NCBI GenBank assembly: GCA_947498705.1
Contig: CANMLW010000004.1
Location: forward strand, 124,001-188,000
Reading direction: 5' to 3'
DNA: 64,000 nucleotides
DNA from: an uncultured Aquimarina sp.
GTDB lineage: Bacteria > Bacteroidota > Bacteroidia > Flavobacteriales > Flavobacteriaceae
Shown piece by piece: positions 30,053 through 40,006 of the stretch. Position 1 is the stretch's first letter; every line of letters begins with the position of its first letter. The notes under the pieces are model-generated. The model saw nothing but the letters and a program-made list of their open reading frames with translations. It was not told the origin of the DNA and made no database searches. A program made the position numbers and the translations under genes.

Positions 30053-31408
30053 CTAATTTGCTTCGTTTTTCATAACCAACTTATTTGCAACAAATTTCCC
30101 TAATTCCTTTCCTTGCCGAAGTCCCAATTCTATTGCAGATCTATAATGAATTCCTCCATACAATCTGCTTATTGCTGCCTCTTCTGCTGCTGCTTCAAAA
30201 GATTTAAATGAACGCACCGGCAAACCATAAGGAACCTCTGTATCATCATCAAACTGAAAGTTTTCGCCAAAAATATCAGACAGAATTACAGAAGCCGCTC
30301 CAGAAACTACCGAATGACCACTAGTATACTCTGGAAACGGAGGTGTTTGCAAAACCGGCTCCCAATCTTCGTCTATATATTTATTGATCAAAGTCTCTGG
30401 ACGAATAAGGTTGCTTCTATATTTTTCATCCCAACAACTTATAAATGCATCTGCTATCGCAATTGATGTCTTGGTATAAGCAAAAATTGTTTTTTCGAAA
30501 TCGACATCTTCTTTTTCACATGCAATCTTACATATTCCAATCCAATGAGCCCCTGGTGTTATCTTTTTTGAAGCAAACATCACATGCCCTTTATGCACCG
30601 AAACATAAGGATTACAATCCCAAAATTGAGCAATCTGTAATTTCTCTGAAAGATCACCTTCTTTTGTTATCTCTTTTCTCACTTCATAGGTTTCTATAAT
30701 CTCAGAATAAAACGCCGATCCCTTTTCTAACGAAAAATCAGGATGCTTTGCAGGCTTAAACTGTGAAGCGGACTCTAAAACAGAAGGTCTTATCCTCCCC
30801 CAATGAGGCTCTATACCATCCATATAATCGGGAGGTGTAGGCTGCCAACGAGAAGGGTCTTCAATATCTACAGAAAATCTTGACATAGAACGTGTTTCTG
30901 CATAACTATCCTGATTCAACCATTCTTTCACACACTTTGCAACATTAAGCCCATAAACTCTAGAATCCTCAAAAACTTTCTGATCCACTTGCCCCCAAGA
31001 ATTATACAAACTATCTTGATATGTCTTTATTTTATATCCAGAAAAAACCAGTTCTTTTCCCACATCCAAACAAGCAATTATAGAAGCCATCTTATAATCC
31101 ACCAACTCTCCTGCATTTACATTACAAGATTTATCAAATCCATTTAATTGCCCCGTCAACGACTTCATATCATTACTTCCAGAAGCCACCACCTCATAAG
31201 CAGTAATATTTACATAATTATAGATCCTACTAGCAACTGGTGGAGAAAAAATATCATGTACTATAACTTCAGTAATTTTATCGATTGCTTTATGATAATC
31301 TTCTGCCTCCAAACCAATTCTTTCTTCCTTTCTTTTTTGACAAGAAATCACTAAAATCAAAAAAGTTAATACAACCACTTTTCTAAACATGCCTATGTAT
31401 TTTCTCAT
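30053..31408 (-). CDS. Vanadium-dependent haloperoxidase-like / PAP2-superfamily lipoprotein
   Basis: 451 residues with lipobox LVISC at Cys 23, followed by basic QKRKEER. Such a sequence does not look like a surface-export signal, so it is probably periplasm-facing. KYRSNLIRP (about residues 328-336), YTSGHSVVSG (His near 364) and SRLYGGIHYRS (Arg near 414, His near 420) reproduce the Lys/Arg/Ser-Gly-His/Arg/His vanadate-binding set of vanadium haloperoxidases, with matching internal spacing. The classical PAP2 end SRx5Hx3D has Ala in place of the Asp. FSPPVASRIYNYVNITAYEV at the N-terminus is common in bacterial members. Activity could be haloperoxidase or phosphatase. It is divergent from susC 2 across a 464-nt region. 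Confidence 0.82.
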   Translation of the reverse strand: MRKYIGMFRKVVVLTFLILVISCQKRKEERIGLEAEDYHKAIDKITEVIVHDIFSPPVASRIYNYVNITAYEVVASGSNDMKSLTGQLNGFDKSCNVNAGELVDYKMASIIACLDVGKELVFSGYKIKTYQDSLYNSWGQVDQKVFEDSRVYGLNVAKCVKEWLNQDSYAETRSMSRFSVDIEDPSRWQPTPPDYMDGIEPHWGRIRPSVLESASQFKPAKHPDFSLEKGSAFYSEIIETYEVRKEITKEGDLSEKLQIAQFWDCNPYVSVHKGHVMFASKKITPGAHWIGICKIACEKEDVDFEKTIFAYTKTSIAIADAFISCWDEKYRSNLIRPETLINKYIDEDWEPVLQTPPFPEYTSGHSVVSGAASVILSDIFGENFQFDDDTEVPYGLPVRSFKSFEAAAEEAAISRLYGGIHYRSAIELGLRQGKELGKFVANKLVMKNEAN

Positions 31409-31758
31409 AACTCTTAAATATCGAATTTAAATTTAGTTAATACCTAAAGAACTTTATAAAATATTATCTCAAACCTCATAGATAAATCCAAAAAACCACT
31501 TAGACATATAACTCTTCTTATTAAGTCAGAAGTAGTGAAACAAAAAAACATTCTACATCTCATTTTTCAATAAATGAAACAAAATACTGAAAAACAAGTA
31601 GTTAAAGTTTTCTAAAAATTAAAAATTAAAAAACCACTCTTGTTTTTTCAAAAAAACACCAGAAACCACATTTCTAAAAATCACATAAACACATGATTAA
31701 CAATTAATTAAGACATTATCAACCTACACTTAAACCGTACACTATATACTATTTAAAC

Positions 31759-31781
31759 GTAAAATACATATACTATTTTAC
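31759..31781. repeat. Inverted repeat upstream of susC 2 (possible operator)
   Basis: GTAAAATA and TATTTTAC are perfect complements with a 7-nt spacer, 30 nt upstream of the AGTTG box. The size and position suit an operator, but the composition is low-complexity AT. Confidence 0.3.
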
Positions 31782-31810
31782 CATATACTTATTATTTTTT
31801 AACCAAAAAA

Positions 31811-31855
31811 AGTTGTTTAATTAAGATATTATAAAGAATTTTAGACAAGCTAATC
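31811..31855 (+). promoter_or_regulatory. Shared SusC promoter-like element, copy 2
   Basis: AGTTGTTTAATTAAGATATT, then AAAGAATTTT and AAGCTAATC, 17 nt before the susC 2 start. AGTTG to GCTAAT spacing is 38 nt, as in copy 1. Confidence 0.55.
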
Positions 31856-31872
31856 CTAAACATTCACACATA

Positions 31873-34800
31873 ATGAAGTCATCAAAACAAGGAATTCTAA
31901 CACTTTTCTTAGTGTTAGTTGCGCAACTTGCGCTTGCTCAAGAAATAACCGTAACTGGTATTGTGACCGACAACAACGGAGCACCTTTACCTGGGGTAAA
32001 TATTATTGAGCGTGGTACCAATAAAGGAACTCAAACTGATTTTGACGGAAAATACTCTATCGAAACAAATCAAGGAAAATCATTAGAGTTTAGTTACGTT
32101 GGGTTTACCAAAACAATAATTACAGTTAACAAAAGTGAAATCAATGTTTCTTTACAAGAAGATGCTGCGGTATTAGAAGAAGTAGTTGTTACTGGGGTAG
32201 CATCTGGTACAAATAAACGAAAGCTAGGAGTCTCTGTAAACTCGGTAAAATCTGAAGATTTACAAGTACAGGGAGCTCAAGCAATTGACCAGGCTTTACA
32301 AGGTAAAATTGCCGGCACCATTATTCAGTCAACTACAGGGCAACCAGGACAACAACAAAATATCGTTCTAAGAGCGATCAATAGCTTAAACTCCTCGCAA
32401 CCTATGATTTTGATCGATGGTGTTCAAGTATCCACTTCAGAATCCAGTGTTGGAGGTGCATCTAACCAAAGTTCTCGTCTTGCTGATATTGATTTTGCAA
32501 ATGTCGAAAGAGTAGAAACTATTTCTGGTGCAGCTGCCGGTACTATCTATGGTGCCCAGGGAGCCAACGGAGTTATTAACATTATCACAAAAAAAGGTAA
32601 GGCTGGTGCACCTGTTGTTAACATAAGATCTTCTGTTAGTATCGCACAAGCGATCACTAGCAAAGATCCTTTAAGAGCCAATTTACATCGCTATTCTACC
32701 AATGCCCAGGGTTTTTTGGTAGATCTTAACGGAACTCCCGTCACACAATTAAATGACAATGCACAATATTTAGCGGTTGATCCTAATGAAATAGCAGACA
32801 TTAATGGCGCTCAATTTGGAGCCGAAGGTATTAACAACACTCCATTTAGAGAACCAACTTTTGTAGGATCAGACATATTATTTAATAATGCGATCAACAC
32901 CACTAATGGTGTAACTGTATCTGGAGGCTCAGAAACCATCAGATATCTAGTATCTGGTAACAGGACAGAACAAGAGAGTGTATTGGTAAATGGAAAATAC
33001 ACCAAATACGATGCTCGTATAAATCTAGGTTTTGATCTTTCTAAAAAAATCAAAATCAACACTAGATTTGATGTGATTAACAGCACCAACACTACAGGTA
33101 CAGACACTGATGATGCTAACGACAATAACCTGATCAATAATGTATACCAAAACCTTCCACATGTAAACTTCTTTAACAGGAATAGTGATGGAGATTTAAC
33201 TGTTTCACCAGACGCTACAGATCCAAACTCCTCAAACCCTTTCTTTTTTCAAGAAATACAGAATAGAGAAGACAAAGTAACCCGGTATATTGCAAATTTT
33301 GATATTACATACCAACCTCTTGAAGTCTTATCATTAAATCTTAAATACGGCTATGACACCTTCACCCAACAGTTTACCTTTTTTCAGGAGAATCAAATTG
33401 ATCATATACAAGCATCCTCTATAGGAACCAATGTATCTGGTATTATAAATCAGGTAGATACACAGGAATATTTTCAAAACTTACTAATTTCTACAAATCT
33501 AACCCTAGATTTTGTAGAAGATCTCAAAATTGACATTCCCTTTACCTCAAACACTACATTCAATTTTGACTGGAGAGACCTAAACTCTGAAACAACAGAT
33601 GTTCAAGGCACCAGCTTGCCGTCTGGCCCTCTTGGTTCTTTTAACATCAATCAAGCAGTTGTCAAAACATTCAACTCTTATGAAGAAGAGCCTTTTACAA
33701 CCTACGGATTCTTAATTAATCAAAAATTTGATTATGAAGCTATTTTTGGTTTTTCTGTCGGTCTTAGAAAAGATTTCTCAAACCGATTTGGGTCTGGATT
33801 AGATTTCACCTTCCCAAGAGCCGATGCTTACTTAAATACCGCTGAACTATTTGAATCTGATGTCGTAAAAACACTAAAAGTAAGAGGAGCGTATGGTGAA
33901 GCGGGAATTCAACCCTTATTTGGTCAGAACCTCTTTACTTTTGCTCTAACCACCATTGGTAGTGAAGCAATTGCCAGTATACCCTCTACAGTTGCTAATC
34001 CGGAATTAGAAGTAGAAATCTCTAAAGAGTTAGAATTAGGTATAGACTATACCCTCTCTCCTGGTACCGGATTATGGTTTAATAGAATAGATGGTTCTGT
34101 AAATTACTTTGACCGAAAAACAGAGGGAGCTATTTTTGACTTAGGACTACCTACAAGTGTAGGAACATCTGCTATCGTCTCAAACGCTTATGACATTACT
34201 AGTGATGGTCTTGAAGCCTCTATAGATTTATCAATTTACAAATCAGACAAAATTAAATGGGATTTTGGTATTCGCTATACCAAATCAACAGCTATACTGG
34301 ATAGAATTGCCAACAAATTACCGGTTGTTGTTAGTGACAATTTTGTGTTGCAGGAAGGCCAAGAAATAGGAACATTCTCTGTTTTTCCTGTTATTACAAG
34401 CTTAGACGCTGTGGATAATAGTGGTGATAGAATTATCCCTGCTGCGGACGTTAATGATTTTACCATAGCAAGTTCTGGTTACGTAGTCAATAAAAGCACA
34501 GGTAGAGTGGTTATAGGGCCTGACAAAATAGTCGCTGGTAGTACACAACCCGATTTTGTACTAACTTTTATCAATGATTTCTCTATACTCAATGATTTTG
34601 TTGGAGTTTCATTTCAAATAGACTGGTTTCAAGGGATCGATGTTTACAATCGCGCGAGACAATGGCTATATAACAACGGATTACATGCCAACACAGCTGT
34701 ACCCGTTACTATTGAAGACCCTACCGGAGCTGATCAAACTGGAGCTTTTGTAGCCTATTACACTTCTCTATATAACACCAATGTACCGACTTCAGAATTT

Positions 34801-35052
34801 ATAGAAGATGGTTCATTCATTCGCTTTAGAGACATTAGTCTAAATTTCAAATTAAACAACGTTCTTAAATTTGATAAAATAGACCATATTAACTTAAGTA
34901 TTTCTGGAAGAAACTTAATCACCATAACCGATTATTCTGGATTGGATCCTGAAGCAGCCAGAGGATTTGGCAATACGTTTCAAAGAGGTTTTGATGAATT
35001 TACGCATCCAAATACTAAGAGCTATAATTTCGGGTTAAACATCTCATTTTAA
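31873..35052 (+). CDS. SusC/RagA-family TonB-linked outer-membrane transporter 2
   Basis: 1059-residue SusC. The signal peptide ends LALAQ, followed by the regulatory-like domain with GAPLPGVNIIERGTNKGTQT and DFDGKYSI. EEVVVTG precedes a plug with VLRAINSLNSSQPMILIDGV and TIYGAQGANGVINIITKKG. The barrel ends with SYNFGLNISF. The plug and barrel differ clearly from transporters 1 and 3, so a different substrate is likely. Its SusD partner starts 11 nt downstream; the VCBS/ASPIC lipoprotein follows, and the divergent haloperoxidase-like gene lies upstream. The substrate cannot be named. Confidence 0.93.
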   Translation: MKSSKQGILTLFLVLVAQLALAQEITVTGIVTDNNGAPLPGVNIIERGTNKGTQTDFDGKYSIETNQGKSLEFSYVGFTKTIITVNKSEINVSLQEDAAVLEEVVVTGVASGTNKRKLGVSVNSVKSEDLQVQGAQAIDQALQGKIAGTIIQSTTGQPGQQQNIVLRAINSLNSSQPMILIDGVQVSTSESSVGGASNQSSRLADIDFANVERVETISGAAAGTIYGAQGANGVINIITKKGKAGAPVVNIRSSVSIAQAITSKDPLRANLHRYSTNAQGFLVDLNGTPVTQLNDNAQYLAVDPNEIADINGAQFGAEGINNTPFREPTFVGSDILFNNAINTTNGVTVSGGSETIRYLVSGNRTEQESVLVNGKYTKYDARINLGFDLSKKIKINTRFDVINSTNTTGTDTDDANDNNLINNVYQNLPHVNFFNRNSDGDLTVSPDATDPNSSNPFFFQEIQNREDKVTRYIANFDITYQPLEVLSLNLKYGYDTFTQQFTFFQENQIDHIQASSIGTNVSGIINQVDTQEYFQNLLISTNLTLDFVEDLKIDIPFTSNTTFNFDWRDLNSETTDVQGTSLPSGPLGSFNINQAVVKTFNSYEEEPFTTYGFLINQKFDYEAIFGFSVGLRKDFSNRFGSGLDFTFPRADAYLNTAELFESDVVKTLKVRGAYGEAGIQPLFGQNLFTFALTTIGSEAIASIPSTVANPELEVEISKELELGIDYTLSPGTGLWFNRIDGSVNYFDRKTEGAIFDLGLPTSVGTSAIVSNAYDITSDGLEASIDLSIYKSDKIKWDFGIRYTKSTAILDRIANKLPVVVSDNFVLQEGQEIGTFSVFPVITSLDAVDNSGDRIIPAADVNDFTIASSGYVVNKSTGRVVIGPDKIVAGSTQPDFVLTFINDFSILNDFVGVSFQIDWFQGIDVYNRARQWLYNNGLHANTAVPVTIEDPTGADQTGAFVAYYTSLYNTNVPTSEFIEDGSFIRFRDISLNFKLNNVLKFDKIDHINLSISGRNLITITDYSGLDPEAARGFGNTFQRGFDEFTHPNTKSYNFGLNISF

Positions 35053-35063
35053 AAACTAAGACT

Positions 35064-36656
35064 ATGAAAAGTTTATTTAACAAAGTAGCATTACTATCAT
35101 TTTTAGTGCTTTTATTTATGGTCTCTTGTCAAGATAACATTTTAGACACTGACATAGACCCAGTAGACAACAACCTTCCTTCTCTTTCTTCATTGACCAA
35201 TGTAGATGGATTAACCACTTTTGCAAAAGGAATTTATGATTTTATTGCTTCGGAAGATGTTTTTGAGACCGTAGGAGTAGAAAAAGAAAGCCCAATGCTT
35301 TTCTTTACTTATGGATATCATGAGACCATGGGAGACGTTATGACCATGCCCTGGGGTAATTTTGGAGGAAGATGGATTAACCAAACAGAATCTATCACCT
35401 TAGATGACGCTTCGGTAATTACCCCTCCTGCAGGAGGACCACAACCTGGAGAAATTGCCATTCGAAACACTCGAGCAGCAGGAAGCGATAACGCTTTGCA
35501 ATACGAATGGAGAGATATGTATAGCATCATTGTACAAAGCAATACTATCCTAGAAGCATTAGACAATCTCCCTGCAGATGATGTGACCAAGCAAGCTTTT
35601 AATGCCTGGGCATTATGGTGGAGAGCCTATGGTTACAGTAGGCTAGGCTCTATGTACGAACAAGGAGTAATCAATGACAGTGGTCTAATCTCTAATCCAA
35701 CTTCGGCACCAAGCACAGAATACGCATCTAATAACGAGCTTATTACAAAATCGAATGCCATACTAGACGACCTAGAAACATTATTAAATAATGTTTCTGA
35801 CGCAAGTGCATTCGATACCAGATTTAGCAATTTCCAACTTGCTTATCTAAAAGAAAAAGTAAACCTAAGCGAACTATTAGAAAACATTAATACACTTAGG
35901 GTACGAAACCTGGTTTACAACACTAAGGTAGCAGACATGACTACAGCAGACTGGAATCAGGTAATTACACTTGCTAATAATGGAGTGAGTGCCAACTCAA
36001 GTGCTTTCACCATAGAATCTGAAACTTCGTTTATTGATAATAATTGGCTTCCGGGGCAAGTAACTGGTTTTTGGTATTTTCCAAGTGATCGATTAATTCA
36101 GGACATTAATACTGGAGACGAAAGATTAGACAGGCTTTTTATCCAGGACGCAGATGATGGTTTTCCTTTCCCTAATCCTCGAGGGCGTGGTATTCAATAT
36201 GGAGCTTCTTATTTTTGGCAAGAAAGTTCACCACTTGTTTCATCAACAGCCCAAGAAGTTACCATGTACTATGCTGGTACTCATGAAGAAAACCAACTGT
36301 TTCTGGCAGAAGCCAAAGTACGAACCAATGATATTGAAGGTGGACTTGCTCACTTAGACGCCGTAAGAACTTTACAAGAGTCTGGACTTGCTGCAACCGT
36401 AGGAACAGGACTTACTCAAGATGAAGCACTTGAAGAAATCAGAAAAGAACGTCGTTTAGCCTTACTCTTTAGAGCAGTTTCTTTTTATGATGCCAGACGT
36501 TATGGTATTGCTTCAGGCTCTAGAACAGAGGCCCACGTACTTGATCAAAATGGGGTATTAAATACTAATGCAACTATCAACTATGGGTATTTAGAATATT
36601 GGCCGGTACCTGCATTCGAATCAGATTTCAATCCACCATCTTCGACACCAAATTAA
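35064..36656 (+). CDS. RagB/SusD-family surface lipoprotein 2
   Basis: 530 residues. Lipobox FMVSC puts the lipid on Cys 22, followed by QDNILDTDIDP. The N-terminal part contains SLTNVDGLTTFAKGIYDFI; the helical core has NALQYEWRDMYSIIVQSNTI followed by LEALDNLP, typical of classical SusD. Near the end, EALEEIRKERRLALLFRAVS and SFYDARRYG, with the closing YGYLEYWPVPAFESDFNP, is the usual C-terminal SusD signature. This is the classical RagB/SusD branch, unlike partners 1 and 3. A terminator lies 30 nt past the stop, before the VCBS gene. Confidence 0.92.
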   Translation: MKSLFNKVALLSFLVLLFMVSCQDNILDTDIDPVDNNLPSLSSLTNVDGLTTFAKGIYDFIASEDVFETVGVEKESPMLFFTYGYHETMGDVMTMPWGNFGGRWINQTESITLDDASVITPPAGGPQPGEIAIRNTRAAGSDNALQYEWRDMYSIIVQSNTILEALDNLPADDVTKQAFNAWALWWRAYGYSRLGSMYEQGVINDSGLISNPTSAPSTEYASNNELITKSNAILDDLETLLNNVSDASAFDTRFSNFQLAYLKEKVNLSELLENINTLRVRNLVYNTKVADMTTADWNQVITLANNGVSANSSAFTIESETSFIDNNWLPGQVTGFWYFPSDRLIQDINTGDERLDRLFIQDADDGFPFPNPRGRGIQYGASYFWQESSPLVSSTAQEVTMYYAGTHEENQLFLAEAKVRTNDIEGGLAHLDAVRTLQESGLAATVGTGLTQDEALEEIRKERRLALLFRAVSFYDARRYGIASGSRTEAHVLDQNGVLNTNATINYGYLEYWPVPAFESDFNPPSSTPN

Positions 36657-36686
36657 TATATTACAACAAATCAAGTATTTTACATA

Positions 36687-36719
36687 AAAGAGGTTGTTCA
36701 CACACAACCTCTTTTTTTT
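36687..36719 (+). terminator. Terminator between susD 2 and the VCBS/ASPIC gene
   Basis: AAAGAGGTTGT (36687-36697) and ACAACCTCTTT form an 11-bp stem with a 6-nt loop and a T8 run. It ends only 11 nt before the ATG of the next gene on the same strand, which leaves no room for a promoter. It therefore probably acts as a partial terminator or attenuator. Confidence 0.8.
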
Positions 36720-36730
36720 ATATTTATACA

Positions 36731-39700
36731 ATGAGACACATTTTCAAGACCCTGCTACTTACCATATTTCTTAGCTGCTCCTCTAACGAGAAATCTAAAC
36801 ATTCTTATCTATTCTCTATGCAAGATCACACAATCACAGGCATAGATTTTAAAAACATAATTAAAGAAGATAAAAAACATAACATTGTAAACTATCTGTA
36901 TTACTATAATGGCGGTGGTGTTGCCGTTGGAGATATTAATAACGACAATCTTCCTGATGTATATTTCGTTTCTAATCGTGGTAAAAATAAGCTATACCTA
37001 AATCAAGGAAACTTAAAATTTAAAGATATCAGCAAATCCTCTGGAACCATGGGAAATTCTGACTGGAATACAGGCGTTACAATGGTTGATATTAATGGAG
37101 ATGGTTTTTTAGACATTTATGTCTGTGCTGTAACCAAAATATTGGGCTTTAAGGGTCATAACGAATTATTTATCAACAATGGAGATGAGACCTTTACTGA
37201 ACAATCAAAAAACTATGATTTAGATTTTAAAGGATATGCAACGCAAGCATATTTTTTTGATTTTGATAAAGATGATGATCTGGACGCATATATCGTTAAT
37301 CATGCTCTACACACAAAAACATCACATGGTCCCTCTTACATTCGAAAAAAGAGAACCAATCTAATTGGTGACATTTTACTAAGAAATGACAATTCTAGAT
37401 TTAAAGATATAAGCACAGAAGCCAAAATTTATGGCGGGGCTAATGGGTATGGGTTAAGTGCATCTATTTCAGATTTTAATAATGATGGATGGGATGATAT
37501 CTACGTCTGTAATGATTTTCATGAAGACGATTACTACTACATCAATAATCAAGATGGAACTTTTAGAGAAGAGCTTTCTAAAAGTTTCTCATATACCAGT
37601 CGATTTTCTATGGGGAGTGACACTGGGGATATTAACGGAGATGGATATCTTGATATTATCACGTTAGACATGCTTCCTTATGACGAAAAAATCTTAAAAG
37701 AGTCTGATGGAGATGTTTCATACAAAACTCAAGATTTTCTAATAAGCCAGGGATATCAAAAACAATATGCACGAAACATGTTGCAGTTAAATAATAAAGG
37801 AAAATATTTTACCGAAGCTGGATTGTATACTAATGTGGCCGCAACAGATTGGAGTTGGGCTTCACTTATTGCCGATTTTAACATGGACGGCCATCAAGAT
37901 TTGTTTATCTCTAACGGAATACTCAAAAGACCTAACAACCTAGACTTCATGAGATACCTCTCCAATTCTTTTAAAAACCGCCAGAAAAACAAAAAAAACG
38001 AAGATTGGCTAATCAAATCATTAGAAGCTATGCCTACAGGAAAAGCTCCTAATCAAATTTTTGAAGGAAATTCGAAAACATTCATTAATAGAAATGGTTC
38101 ATGGATAGAAAACCTTCCTTCTTTATCAAATGGGGCCGTTTATGTAGACTTAGATCTGGACGGCGATTTAGACATCATAACAAACAATCTAAACGATTAT
38201 GCTTCTATTTATAAAAACAACACAAAAGAACAAACTTCAAACTCTAACATCTCAATAAAACTTAACTACCAAAAGTTAAACAAAAATGGAATTGGCTCAA
38301 AAGTATACCTTTATTCAAATAACAATACCCAATACAAACAACTTTTTGTCTCCAGAGGATTTATATCATCAACAGAATCAAAATTGCATTTTGGAATACC
38401 CAAATCCAACACTATAGACTCTATTTTAATTATCTGGCCTAATCTTAAACAACAGAAAATTATTCCAGAAAAAGACATTTCAGAAATAACCATAAATTAT
38501 AACGAAACAAACGAAATTTACCTAACCAGTGAAAACTTTAAAAAAAGCATTCTTTTTCAGCAAGAAAACTTAATTTCTTATAAACATGAAGAAGACTCTT
38601 ACAATGATTTTGATATTGACAAATTAGCACCATACAAAGTGTCAGAACAAGGACCTGCTATCGCAATAGGTGACGTAAACAACGACAAAAGAGAAGATAT
38701 TTTTATAGGAAGCGCTTCATTAAAAAAATCAAAACTATTCATCAATACTTTGCATGGATTTATAGAGAAATCTATCCCAGAAATAGAAAAAGACTCTATA
38801 AGTGATGATGTGGCTGCTACTTTTATAGACATCGATAACGACAATGATTTGGATTTATATATTGCATCAGGAATAAGTTTCAAAAAAAACAAAAAATATC
38901 AGAATGATCGTTTGTACATAAACAATGGTAAAGGTGGTTTTGTAAAAGACACCACCAGTATACCACAAAACTTTCTCAACACTTCTGTAGTAAAACCTTA
39001 TGATTATGACCAGGACGGAGATATGGATCTTTTTGTTGGAAACAGATCTGATTCATCAACTTTTGGAAACCGAGTACCATCATATTTATTAAAAAATAAT
39101 GGTGGTAAGTTTGAAAAAGACACTCTTTTTTTATTAAAGTCCATGGTAACAGACGCTATTTGGGCAGATCTAAATAATGATGGGCATAAAGACTTACTTG
39201 TAGCTACAGAATGGGATTACCCAAGAATATTCATGAATCAAAAAGGAAAATTGAACGAAACTAAAAAATTTCGGAGTTTAAAAGGGCTATGGCAGTCCAT
39301 TACAATGTACGATATCGACTATGACGGAGATGACGATATTGTTTTAGGGAACTGGGGATTAAACACTAAGTTCAAAGCTTCTGCGAACACCCCTTTATTA
39401 ATGTACCTTTCTGATTTTGATCAAAATGGAAAAAAAGAAACCATTCTTACTTATGAAAAAAACGGAGCGTACTATCCTGCTAATTCCAAAGACGAACTAT
39501 CGTCTCAATTACCGATCATCAATAAGCATTTTAAAGATTATAAAAGCTACGCTAATCAACCTATTGAAAGTATCTTAACAATACTAAACACAAAAGACAC
39601 CTTAACAAAATACGAAACTCAAACCCTGGCAAGCGGCTATATCATCAATGATAAAGGAACCTATAATTCTTTTAAAGAATTCCCCCAAGATCTTCAGTTA

Positions 39701-40006
39701 TCCCCAATAAATTGTTTTGTACAAGGTGATTTTAGTAATTCAGGCTACAACCAACTTTTGTTAGGAGGTAATTTTAATGGATTGAACACTTACCACGGGG
39801 TTTTTAACTCTAATCCAGGATTTTTAATTTATAAGAATCCAAAAAAATCATCTTTTGTCTACAAAAAATCTTTTGAAATAGGATTAGAACTACATAACAA
39901 ACAGATAAGGAAACTACTTTTATTAAAACAAGAAAACGATTTACATCTTATTTCAGCAAACAACAATGATAGTATATTAACATATAGCCCCAAAAAACAC
40001 AAATAA
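36731..40006 (+). CDS. VCBS/FG-GAP repeat lipoprotein with ASPIC/UnbV domain
   Basis: 1091 residues from ATG 36731 (MRHIFKTLLLTIFLSCSS), giving a lipoprotein signal with Cys 16. A longer frame from 36599 overlaps susD 2 and the terminator and is rejected. At least 13 calcium-loop motifs of DxDxDG type mark FG-GAP beta-propeller blades: seven in the first half (e.g. DINGDGFLDIYV, DFNNDGWDDIYV, DLDLDGDLDIIT). Then comes an ASPIC/UnbV segment at about residues 510-580 (GSKVYLYSNN, SRGFISSTESKLHFGIP, IDSILIIWPN), and six more calcium loops (e.g. DIDNDNDLDLYI, DYDQDGDMDLFV, DIDYDGDDDIVL). It is probably a calcium-dependent surface or periplasmic binding protein. The role in the SusCD 2 locus is unknown. 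Confidence 0.88.
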   Translation: MRHIFKTLLLTIFLSCSSNEKSKHSYLFSMQDHTITGIDFKNIIKEDKKHNIVNYLYYYNGGGVAVGDINNDNLPDVYFVSNRGKNKLYLNQGNLKFKDISKSSGTMGNSDWNTGVTMVDINGDGFLDIYVCAVTKILGFKGHNELFINNGDETFTEQSKNYDLDFKGYATQAYFFDFDKDDDLDAYIVNHALHTKTSHGPSYIRKKRTNLIGDILLRNDNSRFKDISTEAKIYGGANGYGLSASISDFNNDGWDDIYVCNDFHEDDYYYINNQDGTFREELSKSFSYTSRFSMGSDTGDINGDGYLDIITLDMLPYDEKILKESDGDVSYKTQDFLISQGYQKQYARNMLQLNNKGKYFTEAGLYTNVAATDWSWASLIADFNMDGHQDLFISNGILKRPNNLDFMRYLSNSFKNRQKNKKNEDWLIKSLEAMPTGKAPNQIFEGNSKTFINRNGSWIENLPSLSNGAVYVDLDLDGDLDIITNNLNDYASIYKNNTKEQTSNSNISIKLNYQKLNKNGIGSKVYLYSNNNTQYKQLFVSRGFISSTESKLHFGIPKSNTIDSILIIWPNLKQQKIIPEKDISEITINYNETNEIYLTSENFKKSILFQQENLISYKHEEDSYNDFDIDKLAPYKVSEQGPAIAIGDVNNDKREDIFIGSASLKKSKLFINTLHGFIEKSIPEIEKDSISDDVAATFIDIDNDNDLDLYIASGISFKKNKKYQNDRLYINNGKGGFVKDTTSIPQNFLNTSVVKPYDYDQDGDMDLFVGNRSDSSTFGNRVPSYLLKNNGGKFEKDTLFLLKSMVTDAIWADLNNDGHKDLLVATEWDYPRIFMNQKGKLNETKKFRSLKGLWQSITMYDIDYDGDDDIVLGNWGLNTKFKASANTPLLMYLSDFDQNGKKETILTYEKNGAYYPANSKDELSSQLPIINKHFKDYKSYANQPIESILTILNTKDTLTKYETQTLASGYIINDKGTYNSFKEFPQDLQLSPINCFVQGDFSNSGYNQLLLGGNFNGLNTYHGVFNSNPGFLIYKNPKKSSFVYKKSFEIGLELHNKQIRKLLLLKQENDLHLISANNNDSILTYSPKKHK

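Larger units (their letters stand above)
31409..31872. other. Divergent control region between the haloperoxidase-like gene and susC 2
   Basis: 464 nt, very AT-rich. It holds the SusC element at 31811-31855 and an 8-bp inverted repeat at 31759-31781 (GTAAAATA, 7 nt, TATTTTAC). I find no convincing -33/-7 pair for the minus-strand gene and no ORF or RNA. Confidence 0.5.

Noticed and set aside
29963..36719. The two similar AAAAGAGGT hairpins as ends of a mobile element
   Set aside because: They differ in stem sequence beyond GAGGT, both have T-runs and sit directly after operons, so they are terminators.
36599..36730. Longer VCBS/ASPIC protein starting inside susD 2
   Set aside because: The extension reads through the susD 2 end and the terminator, and destroys the lipoprotein signal that begins at 36731.
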